From Marisa cornuarietis (taxonomy: Eukaryota; Mollusca; Gastropoda; Architaenioglossa; Ampullariidae): a stretch of DNA of 64,000 nt. Below the pieces are notes generated by a model, which worked only from the letters and a program-made list of their open reading frames with translations, was not told where the DNA came from and made no database searches. The DNA is taken from positions 310,001-374,000 of the forward strand of contig SMMW01000567.1 of NCBI GenBank assembly GCA_004794655.1. Reading direction: 5' to 3'. Of the stretch, positions 1-11,350 are shown one piece after another; the first letter of the stretch is position 1, and every line of letters begins with the position of its first letter. A program made the translations under genes and the position numbers.

Positions 1-1010
1 TCTGGAAACGCAAAGAATGGATAGGACCTCTAATCACACCCCTTCCAAAGAGAGGAAACCGTAAACTGTGCCAAAACTACAAAATCATAAGCCTGATCAG
101 CCAAAGAAGTAAAGCGATGATGAAAGTGCTCACATTAGCACTATGGCTGAAGAGCTGCTTGCAGAAACACAGACTGGCTTCTAACCAAGCAAGGGGGACA
201 GTTGAACAGATATTCAACTGTCGTATCCTGATAAAACATCTTCAACACCAGCGGGGTCTCTTTCACAAGTTTATCGACTTTAAAAAGGCGTTTGACAGAG
301 GTACAAGGGGCTGTGACATGTGATAAGAAGATTAAACATCAAAGAGGGCTTCGTTCACGTCATCTGTACAAAGCGCTGTACAAAAGCTCAGCAAACACAA
401 TACGACTGGATAACCGAATGAGAACTTTCTTTTAGACAATAGTCAATCAAGGATGCCCCCTGTTGTTTGTACTGTTCAACATCTTTTTGGAGAACATCAT
501 GCATGAAACCCTTCACGACCATTACGCAGGATCGCAACAGTGACACGAGTCGTTGCCACGCTGGACAGGATTTGAAAAAGTACCACCATCAGGTTTGCAG
601 CCAAGTACAGACTGTTCAAGTCCCTCGTACTTCCCATCTTGCTCTATGGATGCTAGACCTGGACTTTGGTTGCCTGTACAGAAAGAAGAATACAGGCATT
701 CGAGACCAATGGCTGGGAAGGCTGCTCCGAGTCTCCGACACCAGTCTCGCAACCCTGAAGCAGCGCAGACGTGTCTGATTTAGCCATGACCAGGCATGAC
801 ACTCTGTCTAAAACAGTACTTCAAGGTAACTTGAAGGGGAGGTCGACGACAATTCGGGCAGTGAAAGAGCTGGTTGGCACAGGTGAAGTAATGGGCTGAC
901 TGGGAAGCAGGAAGGAGTGGAGTGGTAGCTACTTGCAGATTCTTGTCATCACTGCTCAAACCCAAAGACAAACCCAAGTGACGAGATTTGTCAGCCGCTG
1001 CTTCTATCCA
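1..1010 (+). mobile_element. Decayed non-LTR (LINE) retrotransposon, 3' part of the ORF2 endonuclease/reverse transcriptase
   Basis: Translation from base 3 gives a run typical of LINE reverse transcriptases: an EW..PLITPLPKRGN block, a C.NYK.ISLIS block, then HKFIDFKKAFDR, which is RT motif A with its catalytic Asp, at about 260-298. The frame then shifts. Further pieces read GCPLLFVLFNIFLENIM (about 450-500), LFKSLVLPILLYGC (about 608-650), RRIQAFET (about 680-705) and HDTLSKTVLQG (about 797-830), in the order expected along ORF2. I do not see the FADD-type motif C; the stretch around 550-600 jumps from before it to after it, so it was probably deleted. Several stops and frameshifts make this a pseudogene copy, cut by the window's left edge. 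The RT belongs to the APE-type LINE families; the clade was not assigned. Confidence 0.85.
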
Positions 1011-1036
1011 TAGGTAGGTAGGTAGGTAGGTAGGTA
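1011..1036 (+). repeat. (TAGG)n simple repeat, probable LINE 3' tail
   Basis: About six TAGG units follow directly on the last recognisable LINE ORF2 codons. Several LINE families end in a short tandem repeat instead of poly(A), so this is best read as the 3' end of the element rather than an independent microsatellite. Confidence 0.7.
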
Positions 1037-1039
1037 CAC

Positions 1040-2500
1040 GACAACAATTGCTACTACTATAAACTGATTCCCACTATTATTGTGTTATTAAATTTTCATC
1101 GGTTTTAAAACACAATTTTGCTAAACAAAAGTTGTTTACGAACTGTACACGCATTATAGATGCGGGTGTTTTGTCTGGTGGGATTATGGGTACTTTTTTC
1201 TCGGTTTAAAACAAACTGCAGTTACAGGCAGTCTCAACACAAGAAGTAGTCGCTATAACATTTACTGCACAAGAATCTGTCACTAGCATCTACAGAACAA
1301 ACATTTTGAATCAGCACTGAATTGTCACCAATATCACGCAGCTGTTTTTATTTTCTTTTCTTTTGAAATTACTTTTACATTCATAAGTTCAGCAGCTGAA
1401 CGAAAAACGTTCACACTAATTATAATGGTACAGGACTGGTTGGTGTTCATGATGCAGTCATGAGTTCCACGTCCTTCAGAAGACTGCTTGACCAGTAAAT
1501 TCTACCACTTGTGAACAGCACTGTTTTTTATTGTTATGAATTTTTGTATGTAGTAAGAAGAAAAAAATAATTCGATAGTTTACTTATTCAGACCATTCAA
1601 TACTCGGCCATTGCAAGATAAAGTAAGTCAAATCAATATCAAGAATTAATTCGTGCTGTCTTTCCAACGTTAGTTGTAATCTGCCTGCCTCTTGACCAAG
1701 CTAAAGGCAGTTCGAGTGAGGTCATCTCCTTGTTGAAGTCTCAGTCAATGCAGTCACTGTGACTCTTAAAACTTCCTGAGATTCAGTGTAACCGATATGA
1801 GCATCAAAAGGTCAAGTGTCAAGCTTATCAGCGTTGCAGTGTGACTCGAGCACTGCCTGTTTACCAGGCTGCAATCGCGGAAACTGAGCACGCACATATA
1901 CACACTACACACTATATGCATGATACAAATATCTAAGCGTATTTATATATAGGGCCAGCCTTACTATGTGTGTATGCGTTTGTATACAGGACAAGGATAG
2001 GGAGTGAGGATGTACAAATGCGTGGCTTTCAGAACCTGATTTATCTCATAAACAAGTACGCCATGTCATCATTTTAACACGTTGAAATTATATTCTCCTC
2101 AGTCATTTTGCAAAAAGATCAACGTGCTTATTAGGCCTGTGTGTGTGTGTATACGGTAGAATGTTAATAGTACCATACATTACATATTGCTTTTCCAGAA
2201 GAGCCAATGTTATATATCCCGGGTTCCGGTATCCTCCCTTAGGCTAGACTATGGTCTTGTATGATGTGTGCAAAAGGCTTTATAACAAAAGAGATGAACA
2301 CCGACTGGCCAAAACTAATCCTGACGCCAAACTTGTGAGGCTGTTGTCGTGACTTTAGAGTCCGACAGTATGAATTACCAATACTCACCATATTTTACTA
2401 TGTGTGCACATTGTACTAAATGCTTGTGTGGTTTGAAAATATTTTATGACTGTTTATATTAAATAGATAGAGGAGCAGTACTGTAGTAAACACAACACTC
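1040..2500. other. Non-coding AT-rich stretch, nothing recognised
   Basis: No open frame of convincing length or composition is present, and no repeat with defined ends was found. Confidence 0.5.
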
Positions 2501-2539
2501 AGCGATTATTGTTCCTTTGGTGTTTTTTTTTTAATTCAA

Positions 2540-3330
2540 GCGTGAATGTGTTGTCACGCGGGTGTAAAGAGGCACTCCGCAGGCTTTGCACTTGCTTTTT
2601 GCATCCCACCTCGGCCGCTGTCCACCGTCGCCCCAGAGGACACCGCGAATCACGTTCGACGGCTAGCCGTGCTCATCAAACATTCATCATCGGTGCCATT
2701 AAACCTTGGAAAGTGGCAAACCATTGGACGAAGAGAATCCCCATCCCCGACCTACTCCTCCCGCACTCGCACATGCACTACGCACTGAACTGAATGCCAA
2801 TAGCTTTTTGGGCTCCATTGGAAACTTTCGCAGTTTTTCGCACTTCGTACGGCAATAAGCTGTCGGAGTACCCCTGCTCTCCCTCCCACTCTTTTCCCAA
2901 GCGGCACGGTGCCGAGGGCAAGGGGAAGGGGTGCAACGCGACTAAATTCTGCTCACGGTCGCCGGACGCCAGAGACTCGAATAATGACGCCACATCGTGA
3001 CCAACTCCCTGCATCTGTCGACATACGAGTCTGCGGAGGGGGAGATTACCGAGGCACGAAGGGAGAGCATAGAGTTTCTGACGGTACACGGGGATTTGGC
3101 TGAACAAGGCGCGCTGTGTGCTGAACGGTGTTGGCAACGCTCTCATCATTGCTGAAGCCTATTTGTCCTCTAACCGACATAACACCAGACCAAACCTCTG
3201 TAGTCTTTATGAATCGTCTATATAATGGCGAGGCTTTTCGAGTTATTGCGAACTCACGACAGCCAAGCCGTCGTCGCTCGTTTTTCGCTAATTGCTTTCA
3301 TGAAAATTGACGTTTGTGTTCGCGAAAGAG
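2540..3330. promoter_or_regulatory. GC/CpG-richer island with a TATA-like box, possible distal promoter
   Basis: Base composition rises sharply against the surroundings and CpG is frequent. A TATATAA box lies at 3219-3225 on the + strand. Overlapping short ORFs on both strands show no recognisable protein and probably reflect GC content. No splice-flanked coding exon was identified, so an alternative upstream promoter of the RBFOX locus is only one possibility. Confidence 0.25.
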
Positions 3331-5080
3331 GATGCTCGGCACCACGTAGTTCGACTCCCAGAGGTGGTCAAGATTACACATAGCTAGTGTAAAAGTAAGG
3401 AGGAGGGGGTCATAATGTACTAGTACACGGCTAGAAAGGATTTGGGTTCTGGATAAGTGAGTGGAAATGGTACCCGAAGGAATGGGCGTATCTCATAATA
3501 AAATGGATATTCACAAATAAATAAAACAACAGCAAAAAAAAAAACAACCACAACAACAACAAAACAAAAAAAATACGTCTTTCTTAGCATGATATGAACT
3601 TTTCTTTTTTCCGTTTAAATGTTAAATTAGAATTCTGTTGGAATCTCTTGCAGTTTTCAGGAAGGGGCGGGGGGGGGTGTAAAGGCGTTGGGTCTTTCTT
3701 GTCTTGAGGAAGTTTATAGAATTTATTGTCCAATGGAATTTTTATTAGGAATCTCTTGTCAGAAAGAACATTGATTTTTCTCTGATAATAATAAATACAG
3801 TCAGTTTGTGATTTTAAAAATCATTTCATTTCCTTTGTTAGTGTCACCTCAGAATTTCTCCTCGCCAAAGATAAAGAGAAGCGAAGTAGGCATTCACAAT
3901 ACCGCAGCAGTTGAACGACTCCCTAAAGCGAAGGATAACACAAGCAAATGAGCGCTCTGTTTCACTACCGAAGGGCTTTTGCCACCTGTGAAAAAAAACC
4001 ACCTCTGAAACATTGTGCAGAAAGTATTGTAATCTCTGTGCACTTCTACACACTTTCCCACTTAGTGAAAGAGATGAGCTAGCTTTAAGCTCATCTGCTG
4101 AGGAACAACAAACGAAATCCCACACGTTTTAGGAGAGACAAAAAAGTCGGTCTGAATAAAGAACAATTAGACTGGAAAGAGCCAAAATAGCCGTGCTTAT
4201 TCTTTCGCCAATCCTCTAGCCTCCTTCAGAAACCTACTAACACCTTTAAAACTCGCAGGAAGGAGTCTGAAACCGTTTTTCAAAAAATTCGGCAAGGCGA
4301 CATCACCTGGCAATTCGCACTCGAAAGCGCATAAAAGAAGTGTGTATAGCTAATGGGCTGAGGGGCGAGAAGTTGTTTTGCTGGTCAGGCTTGAACAGCT
4401 TGTGTCCGCTGTGCAGTTGATTCTAGCGCTAGGACTCACATAGGCTCAGTAGACTATCTACAAAAAGAGCGTGATGTACGGCTTGTTGAATTCTATTATT
4501 CTTCCCTAACAGTCCTCTTAAGTCTTTGTGATGCCTCTTTTAAAAAAAAACAAAAAAAAAACAATGCCCACAGTCGCATAACATACACTTCTTTCTGTTG
4601 GATTTAGGAAAGTGCTTCCAGCGTAAGGTGATTTTGCACTGCGAAGGGATGGGGATAGGAGTTATATTGGGGAAATGTATGAACGTGGTGAGGTGCATGG
4701 TAAGGTTGCCATGTTGCACTGTTTCTATTTTCAAGCCTGTTAATCTGTTTTGTTAATCTGTCTAGTTTTATTATGATGAAAATATACTTCTCATGAAGTT
4801 TTTAAATTATTTTTCTTATTTATTTGTCCCGCCTTAATGCTATAGTTACTCTGATTACTAATATTTTTAAGGATGTTTAAGTAAGCCGGTGTATTTACTA
4901 TTTTAATATTCAGTTGGCACTAGCTTCTTTCAAGTGCAACCTTTGTTTTAGTTTAGGGCAAGGCATAACCTGTACCTTAACCTTAATTTAGTTATCAGCG
5001 TATATGTAGGACCCATCCCATTCTACCTGACAAGTGCAGTCCCATCATCTCAAAAAAAGTTCCGGTGTTATTCGTGTTAC
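3330..5080. other. Non-coding AT-rich stretch with an A/AAC-rich tract
   Basis: A low-complexity A-rich run with AAC repeats lies at about 3526-3573, and a G-run at 3667-3678. No gene was recognised. Confidence 0.5.
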
Positions 5081-5474
5081 CCTAACCACCGTCCACATAA
5101 GTTAGCTACGCCATCGCCAAGAAGGAAAACAGGACAGAAGAGAACGAGCCTGGTCGCGACGGCAAACCGGACAGACCACCGCGTGTGCCTAGGACACATT
5201 TTCACTTCCCTGTGCCTCACTTGAAGGCAGTGACGAGTGGTGTGGCAGTGTCTCGGGGTTTTACATAACACATAGCATCCATCGTGCAAGTCTCCAGTGT
5301 CACACGTTGTGAGTAGTTCGCAAAGACACTGGGCCATGCAGCTATGTGCCTGGTTCGCAAACTGTAGCAGGAGGCATCTTGTCAGTCGTTCTTCAACACA
5401 CTAAACATTAACTTCATTGCGTTAAAAAAAAAACTTTCATGCAAAGGAGTGTGTCTTCCCAGCTTGTTCCTAGT

Positions 5475-5490
5475 CTCTCTCTCTCTCTCG
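5475..5490. repeat. (CT)n microsatellite
   Basis: A short CT dinucleotide run lies at the upstream edge of the GC-richer segment that precedes the putative first RBFOX exon. Confidence 0.7.
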
Positions 5491-5779
5491 TTAACCCCCC
5501 TTCTAACCCCATACTTCTTTAACTATAACCACATCAACGGCATATTCGTCATGGTGACCTCCCTTCCTCAACATTGACGCGAGCGTGGCGTCATTAGAAA
5601 CGGCTTTGCTGTCGTCGCGTGTGAACAGTGCCGTGAATTTGGGGGACAGGAGAGGTTTTATAGGCATTTTAGCAGACTCCATCTCTCGCACTATTAAAGT
5701 AGCCAGCCCGTCTAGAAATGTGGCAGTGGCGGAGGGCGCTCTGGATGGCGCGGAACTGACTTCAGTCATTGAGAATCGA

Positions 5780-6120
5780 TCGCGAGCGCGGCCAATCAGA
5801 AATAGGCGGCCCGCAGGTGGGAACAGAGTCTCCATACAAACAAAACCTTTCATCTTTCGAACATCCGGGCATTGTTTCATCACCTCGTCAAGGGGACGGA
5901 TTTCGAACGCCGAGTAACGTGAGCGAAGAGCCGATGACCCATAAAACAGCATAAAACTGGCATTGATAAGAGAGCGGATGCAGTTGTGCGGAAACGCGTG
6001 CTTACTAGCAGTTATAAGCGATTTCGTGGGGCGAGTTGGATGTACTTCAGTCAACTCTGAGAGCGGGACAGCTGCTCTCGTGTCAACGGCCTTTTCTAAG
6101 GCGTGATTGGTTTAGTCAAC
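5780..6120 (+). promoter_or_regulatory. Candidate core promoter and 5'UTR of the RBFOX first exon
   Basis: The segment is GC-richer and CpG-containing. A CCAAT box sits at about 5791-5795 and a reverse CCAAT (ATTGG) at about 6107. A TATAAG lies at 6013-6018 and a match to the initiator TCAGTC at 6047-6052; their spacing (about 36 bp) is slightly long for a TATA-Inr pair. Initiation there would give a 5'UTR of about 72 nt before the ATG at 6121. The transcription start is inferred from motifs only. Confidence 0.35.
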
Positions 6121-6315
6121 ATGGCGGAGACAATGACTCAAGTTGTTGGAAACGCACCGCCGAATTTGGACGGAAAGATCTATAAATTGTATTCATGTGA
6201 TGGAAAAAAAGATTTTCCGCTTATGAAAGAGAGTGCAGGTACACAGACATCGATTCAGTTGAACGGGAGGATACTGACTCCTGATGTAGAGAACAAAGAA
6301 AACCAGAACGGAGAG
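6121..6315 (+). CDS. Rbfox: RBFOX putative first coding exon (65 codons)
   Basis: The exon opens with ATG in a strong context (AACATGG: A at -3, G at +4), stays open for 65 codons, starts MAETMTQVVGNAPPNL, ends VENKENQNGE, and stops at a good donor, GAG|GTAGGT. It ends in phase 0, matching the phase-0 start of the next recognised RBFOX exon 24 kb downstream. The N-terminus of RBFOX is poorly conserved and I do not recognise this sequence, so assignment rests on strand, phase, donor and promoter-like surroundings. It could be one of several alternative first exons, or belong to another transcript. If it is not used, translation could start at the ATG at 30585. Confidence 0.55.
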
Positions 6316-6943
6316 GTAGGTCTATGTTAAAATAGATCTGTTAAGTGTTCATTTATATATCACAGCTCAAAACAAACCTGAGGTAAGTTTATTTGCATTA
6401 GTGGTTCGGAGATTATCACCGAAGCCCCTGCTATGCACGGCTATCTCAATGAAAGTGATATAAATGTGGGCAGTTTCGATTTTCACTCGGCTTAGCAGTC
6501 AAAATCGCTAACGGTGTGCAACTGACATTAGGCAAGCTCGCTTTAGTTCCAACTATCTCGTGCAATGTTCAACTTGATAAACACATTTAATACTGAACTC
6601 TAGATATTGTGACCTGCAATAGACGAATCTGACTGTAAATGTGTGATGTTGATTTTTCGTAAAGATTGGCCATTTAAATTAAGCGCCCCTTGCAACGAAC
6701 GTGTCAGGTGACAGCGCGACACAACGATGTTCATTGGATCCACGATCGATTCACACAAACTAGAAACATTTATTATCTGATGGACATTGATTTACACAAA
6801 ATGACATAATGAGAAGATACTTTTTTCTCAAAATATTTACGCTGAAAATATAGGAAACCAGTTTCCACGCCGTCTTGTTAGCACTGCCGAGTTATGTCAT
6901 TCATGGAGGGTACAGATTAGGAAAACTAAAGCGGAATCGCGTG

Positions 6944-6961
6944 GTGTGTGTGTGTGTGTGT
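6944..6961. repeat. (GT)n microsatellite
   Basis: Nine uninterrupted GT units inside the first intron. Confidence 0.85.
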
Positions 6962-7551
6962 AATCTTTGACAGAAATACATTAAAAATTTTTAATATAGT
7001 CCTGCCAGGGATAAATTAAGCTGGTTAAACACCAGAACAATTCAGATAGTAAGGTCAGATCTGGTGTAGTTGTCGTGGAGTTGTAAATTATAAACACAAA
7101 TGACACATAGCTATTGAGTAGTCGTTTGACGCAGCATCAGAACTGTGCTATTTCTTCTTGCTGCAATATAGAAAAAGCATAAGATTCATTTAAAAACTGT
7201 CACCAACCATTTCTTACCTAGTTATTAGATGTGAAGCAGGTCTCACCACTTTTGTTTCTATAGTTTGTGTTTAGAATTTTGATATTATTACTATTTAACT
7301 TTTGAAAGTTTGCAAGCATAAATACAATTGGACCAGAATAAGCAAATTTGTTTTTAATGAGCTGTGTTTTCATTATGAAAATGCCTTACCTTCATCATTC
7401 ACTGTCAATATACACTATATTTTAGACTTATTTAATCTCATGACAGATTAAAAAATATTACTGCTCATAGGCAACAGAATGGTTCCTTTCATGGAGCTAA
7501 TGTCATGACATTCTAGGTTTGTTCTATAAATTTTATATTAAAGTGTGGCAA

Positions 7552-7573
7552 TGTGTGTGTGTGTGTGTGTGTT
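7552..7573. repeat. (TG)n microsatellite
   Basis: About eleven TG units inside the first intron. Confidence 0.85.
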
Positions 7574-9784
7574 GGGTCATATGTCATTTCCTCCCAAAAC
7601 AGGAAAGTAAAATCATCCTAAGCCCAAAAAGTGAATAAGTATGACGTGCTTCGAGTTAAATGAAAATACCCAATCAGGGAACTCGGTGCATTTGATAATA
7701 ATCAGAAAAAAAGATTTCAAAATAGAAGTTCACAATAAAATGATTATAAAATCTTGAATTCAAAAGATTATTTAATGAGAAGATACATTTGCTGCATGCG
7801 TATTGGCTAGAGGTCATTTTTTGTTTAGTGAAATGGAAGCAACTTATTCGCATGGCTGTTTAAAATAGGCAACTGAACTTGCATATCTACATTGTTCAAA
7901 CAACTTATGGCTCTTTTGGTAATATTTGAGGTTAATAGCTACTTGTTTCATCGGTGATTGATTTGCTTTTTGGGCTATGGAGGATTTGACTTTTTATTCT
8001 TGAGACGAATTCACTTTTGGTGTGGGACAAAATGGTCTTTTGTCGAATTGACTGGCCCCCATGTGTTGGGTAGATGAGAATATTCTGGTTAAGAATTAAG
8101 CAAAAATCCACCATTTTTCCAGTCAACAAATGTGGGAGGAATTTTTCCTGTGAGGTGAAAGGCTGTGTTTTGGTTGTGCATGTTGTTCCAGACTGTGTGT
8201 TTTTTTTTATTATAGTGCTGATCCTTCCAAATTGAAACAAATATTAGCAAAGAAATTTTTATGAACATCTACACACACATTTTGATAATGTCATAATTTG
8301 AGAGAGTATCTTATGAGAGCGTGGGAGAAGAGAGAGGTAACATGCATACCACAGTAACAGAGAGGAGGAGGGGGGATGAGAGTTGCTGGCACAACCCCCT
8401 TTTTTTGTATATCCCCTTGCTGAGGGTGACCTACCAAACTGTCAAGAGTACAACTGTTTCACTGCCTTGCCTCACTGACATGATTTACTCAAAGTGATAG
8501 ATTGAAAGTTGATATTGAAATTACAGCTGGAAGAGTTAGCAACAGAAATCGACTCAGTTGAAGTTGGGGACTCTTGCTACTAAACTATAATTATTGTCAA
8601 AGTTATTGCAGATTTTTTTTTTGATAGTCCTTGTACATCATGTCCCACAACAGGAAATGTAATATACCTCTAATAGGTTTTACCATGTATTTATTACAAG
8701 AATAACCAGGTAAAATAACAAAATGGGTTCAGATCACAACTATGGTTATCATCAAATTGGTCACTCACTGCTGACAAATTAGAAACGGGAATTACGGTTG
8801 TAAGTAGGGTAGGTTGGTCCTATGCGTTATTGATGATCAGCGATTTTCCCAAATAGGTGAGCTTATTGTATTTAAAAGCAAAATGAAGTCACTATCCAAA
8901 CAGGAAACCCAAGACTTGTAGCAAAAACCTTAACCCAATATGTGAGGTGTTAGGGCTTATTTTCAGAGGATGTTATATTTTTTCATGTGCAAAAATCTAC
9001 ATTTATTCTAATGGCATTTTCTTCTGGAACATCGTCATAATTCTCCAAACCCTGAATTTCGTGTCACTTCATTTATGTGTAGACCTATACCTCTCCTCCA
9101 AAGGCAACCACTTGGGCATTTACAAACACTTAATTATAATTTATATTATCATTTATTTTAAGCATGGATATAATATACCTTTATTAATATAATTAAAATT
9201 CAATTTGTACTTCATGTGTTTTAATGGGCGAGCAAAATCTGTCTGGTTGATGATCTTAACTAGGGCTGCTTATATTTGAGGTTGGGCTTATATCACAAGC
9301 ATCCTTGAAAAAAAATTATTCTAGGGTTTATTTTCAGAGAAACAATGTATTAGTATTATTCTTTAATTGTTAAGTTTCCTCTTAGTGGAGTTCTGAATGT
9401 GATTCAAGTTTAGGGTCTTTAGATTCATCTAGTTGAAAATATCCATTGGGATTGTATTTGTATTCTTCTCAAGCTAGAAGCTGGACAAAAATCAAAAAGG
9501 CTGCTTTTCTATCTTTTAAGAACAGCCTTTACACAATTCTGTTTAAAGACCCATGCTTCAGTTCTTATCCTGTCCATTTAAACTGCGAATTTTTTTCAGG
9601 TCTCTCAGTTACATTAACATTTTTACGTAGAAAAGTTTTATCAGTGTACATGGTAATATGATCCTGGTTGTAAAAAAGCTTTAGAACCACAGTTTTAGAC
9701 ACAAAACTATATACATATATATGTTTTTGAGAGTCTTATTTCTTGATGACTTCTGACACTAGGGCACACCTCAGCATTACTTAA

Positions 9785-9870
9785 GAATTCATTGGAGTAG
9801 TGCATTGGCTATTTCATGTCATTTGGTCAGACATAAATGGCCACTCAAATTTCATAAGAAGGCCTTGTTA
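9785..9870 (+). repeat. Dispersed repeat, copy 1 (diverged)
   Basis: A TTCATTGGAGTAGTGCATTGGCT block followed by TTTCATGTCATTTGGTCAGACA resembles, with indels, the segment at about 11262-11350, which also has a TTCACTGGTCTAGTGCACTGGCTG then TTTCATGTTATCTGGTC arrangement. Ends and family are unknown. Confidence 0.4.
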
Positions 9871-11157
9871 CACAGTTACCCTTGGCCTCAAAGCCAATCT
9901 CTCTCCTTCTATCAAGTCACTTGAAATCAGTGTCAACACCAGCTGATGGGATTTGGGATATACTGAAGCTTTTATGTCCTCAGTTTTGTCCTGGTTGCAG
10001 GCACCCTATATTCTGTATGAAACATTCTTGTAAGTTCATAAGGCATAAAGTTTCAGTTACATATTATTAATAAATGTTAATTGCCAGTATTCTATGATTT
10101 TGTGTAGTTCTATATATTTTCGGGAAAACACAAACAATAAGATGTATTTGTGATGGAGAAAGAATGATACCATATGGGAATACTTTTGATTTCTTATAGA
10201 TGTAATTAAAAATTAAGAAAACATTCCTCTAGGGTTACACACAGTGCAATTCAAGTGTTTCCTGCCGGAGCCAATGTATTTCAGTGCTTACGTTAGCCAG
10301 CCCATTAAATTTGTAGTTTTCTTTTAATTAGGAGTAGTAGAAATTTTGCTACAGCTGAAGGCACAGTTCAAACTGAGGCTTTTATTTGTGTAATTTAGTT
10401 TTTCATTCTCCACTAAAATATTTGAAGGTAAACTTATATATATATATATAAATAGAATGATAGTTATGACTCAGAAGCCAACTGTTCATTGGTGCATATT
10501 TTTAAGAGCTGAAAATATATCTACACACCAGTATAGTTGTGTTTAGAGGAAACTAAATATGAATAAATGATGCACATAATACAAGGAAGCTAAAAGCTGT
10601 ATATTTGTAAAGCCTAGAAAAGTATTTGTATGCATATAGAAACATACTGGTCTTGCAATTACCTTCCTTCTTACACAGGCATATTTTTTCTCCATTAAAA
10701 AAAAAAATTTTTTGGTCCTTTTGCCGGAATTCTACCAGATACGCAGGTACAGCCTGTTCAATCAAAAAAGAAAAAGAGTGAAGATATTTTGGTGCCAAAT
10801 TTTCCAGCTTATAGTTTATATGTATCAATATTGCCTTATTGTGTAAAATTATCTGTTTTAAAATTTATTTTTAACATATTAATAGAGACTACTGGTTATA
10901 GATTAAAATGGTTTTAAAATTAACATTGTCTAACGCAAAATTCAATATTTCAGAAAACAAATGACAATTATAACTCAGGAAATGTGCTCAGTGAAATAAA
11001 TTACAAAAATAAAGACAGAACAAGTGCTAGTTACAAGATAAGGATAAGGCAATTGATGTTTCATAGAAAACTTAATAGCATGCAAACTTGCATCTAGACT
11101 TTTCTTAAGACACATACATCATCACACACTTATGCACACACACAACTGACAATTCGT

Positions 11158-11350
11158 CTGTGGCTGAGCAGCTGGATTGCAGAGAGTACAATTGATTTCA
11201 AGTGCCTTTTGCCTCTGCGCAAGGTTTTTTTTAACCTTTGTCACTACTACACAAATAAGCATTCACTGGTCTAGTGCACTGGCTGTTGTTTCATGTTATC
11301 TGGTCTTAAGACAACCAAAAAATATGAATGGAGGTAGTACATAGCATCTT
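11158..11350 (+). repeat. Dispersed repeat, copy 2, with a tRNA-like leading segment
   Basis: The 3' part matches the copy near 9785. The leading part, GTGGCTGAGCAGCTGGATTG followed about 20 nt later by GATTTCAAGTGCC, resembles degenerate tRNA-type A and B boxes, so a worn tRNA-derived SINE is possible. There is no clear poly(A) or target duplication. Confidence 0.3.

Noticed and set aside
5503..6054. 183-codon minus-strand open frame beside the first exon
   Set aside because: It overlaps a plus-strand frame of 110 codons in GC-rich promoter-like sequence, and shows no domain, splice logic or composition of a protein.
10553..10828. 91-codon AT-rich minus-strand frame
   Set aside because: Composition of random AT-rich sequence, no start context, no splice support.
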